DNA of 6,046 bases from Oscillospiraceae bacterium. Its GTDB lineage: Bacteria > Bacillota > Clostridia > Oscillospirales > Ruminococcaceae. Both the position numbers and the translations under genes were made by a program. This document shows, one piece after another, positions 5,872 through 6,046 of the stretch. The notes beneath the pieces were generated by a model. That model saw only the letters and a program-made list of their open reading frames with translations, did no database searches and was not told the DNA's origin. Positions within the stretch are counted from its first letter, which is position 1, and every line of letters starts with the position of its first letter. The stretch is taken from the NCBI GenBank assembly GCA_029005335.1, contig JAQXFT010000057.1, positions 1 to 6,046 on the forward strand, in the 5' to 3' direction.

Positions 5872-6046
5872 CTGAAAAATCCTCCTGATTAGATTTACAG
5901 AAAGCTGAATATAAATCACTTTTTCTGAGTCCGTATTCTCTGGCTATGGCTTTGCAGGCATTAACAGGCTTTTCACCGGCTTCAACAAGATTTTCGACCT
6001 GTTTTAAAGCGTTTTCAATGCTTATGCTGTCGGATTCGGAATTTTG
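5864..6046 (-). CDS. rsmI: C-terminal end of 16S rRNA (cytidine-1402-2'-O)-methyltransferase, partial
   Basis: An open frame enters from the right edge and runs 60 codons to TGA at 5866-5864. The visible residues include SIENALKQVENLVEAGEK, VNACKAIAREYGL and KSDLYSAF. This helix-turn-helix-like pattern (repeated Leu/Val, then a K-x-A-x-x-x-A-x-E-x-G-L-x-K-x-x-L-Y segment) is what I recognise as the C-terminal domain of RsmI, which 2'-O-methylates C1402 in the 16S rRNA decoding centre with RsmH. The catalytic SAM-binding part lies outside the window, so the call rests on the tail only. It overlaps the HD gene start by 8 nt. Confidence 0.72.
   Translation of the reverse strand, partial: QNSESDSISIENALKQVENLVEAGEKPVNACKAIAREYGLRKSDLYSAFCKSNQEDFSDE
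5881..5886 (-). promoter_or_regulatory. Ribosome binding site of the HD gene, inside the rsmI end
   Basis: AGGAGG, a perfect anti-16S match, sits 9 nt before the ATG at 5871 and within the last codons of the upstream gene. It fixes the HD protein start and supports coupling of the two genes. Confidence 0.88.

Noticed and set aside
1..6046. Defence system, prophage, IS element or CRISPR array
   Set aside because: All long frames are accounted for by housekeeping-type families; no transposase, terminal repeats, spaced repeats or toxin-antitoxin pair was seen.

Overview
The window is AT-rich bacterial DNA from a low-GC Gram-positive organism, most likely a member of the Clostridia and possibly a Ruminococcus-like Oscillospiraceae species. 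The evidence is AAAGGA/AGGAGG ribosome binding sites, a TTG start codon, an LtaS-type lipoteichoic acid synthase homologue, a clostridial-style histidyl-tRNA synthetase with a cysteine-rich insertion, and a MinD homologue next to a methylglyoxal synthase homologue. The genus is inferred from protein flavour and was not tested by any search.

The left part reads rightward. After the possible tail of an upstream gene (first ~27 bases) comes an AT-rich intergenic stretch with a near-perfect sigma-A promoter (TTGACA, 16 bp, extended TATAAT). It drives a short MinD-type ATPase gene (236-976) and a methylglyoxal synthase family gene (1018-1422), 41 bp apart and probably one operon. A hairpin at 1454-1479 separates them from hisS (1525-2838). 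hisS ends at a strong hairpin (2847-2875) that can terminate transcription from both sides.

The right part reads leftward. From the right edge inward there is the C-terminal end of a probable rsmI (16S rRNA C1402 2'-O-methyltransferase), overlapped by 8 nt by a YfbR/HDDC2-like HD-domain phosphohydrolase (5287-5871). After a 170-bp gap holding a good promoter come an LtaS-like membrane phosphoglycerol transferase (3272-5116) and an FlK-like hotdog thioesterase (2883-3275). The thioesterase starts on TTG and overlaps the LtaS-like gene by 4 nt, which suggests translational coupling.

Most of the window is housekeeping: translation (hisS, rsmI), nucleotide clean-up (HD protein) and envelope polymer synthesis (LtaS-like). 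I see no CRISPR array, transposon, tRNA, rRNA or phage gene and no obvious defence system. The unusual points are an MgsA homologue that seems to have lost several catalytic residues, a MinD homologue without the usual C-terminal membrane-targeting helix and without minC or minE beside it, and the tight coupling of an extracellular polymer synthase to a cytosolic acyl-thioesterase-like protein. None of these proves a new system, but the first two sit in the same operon and may belong together.
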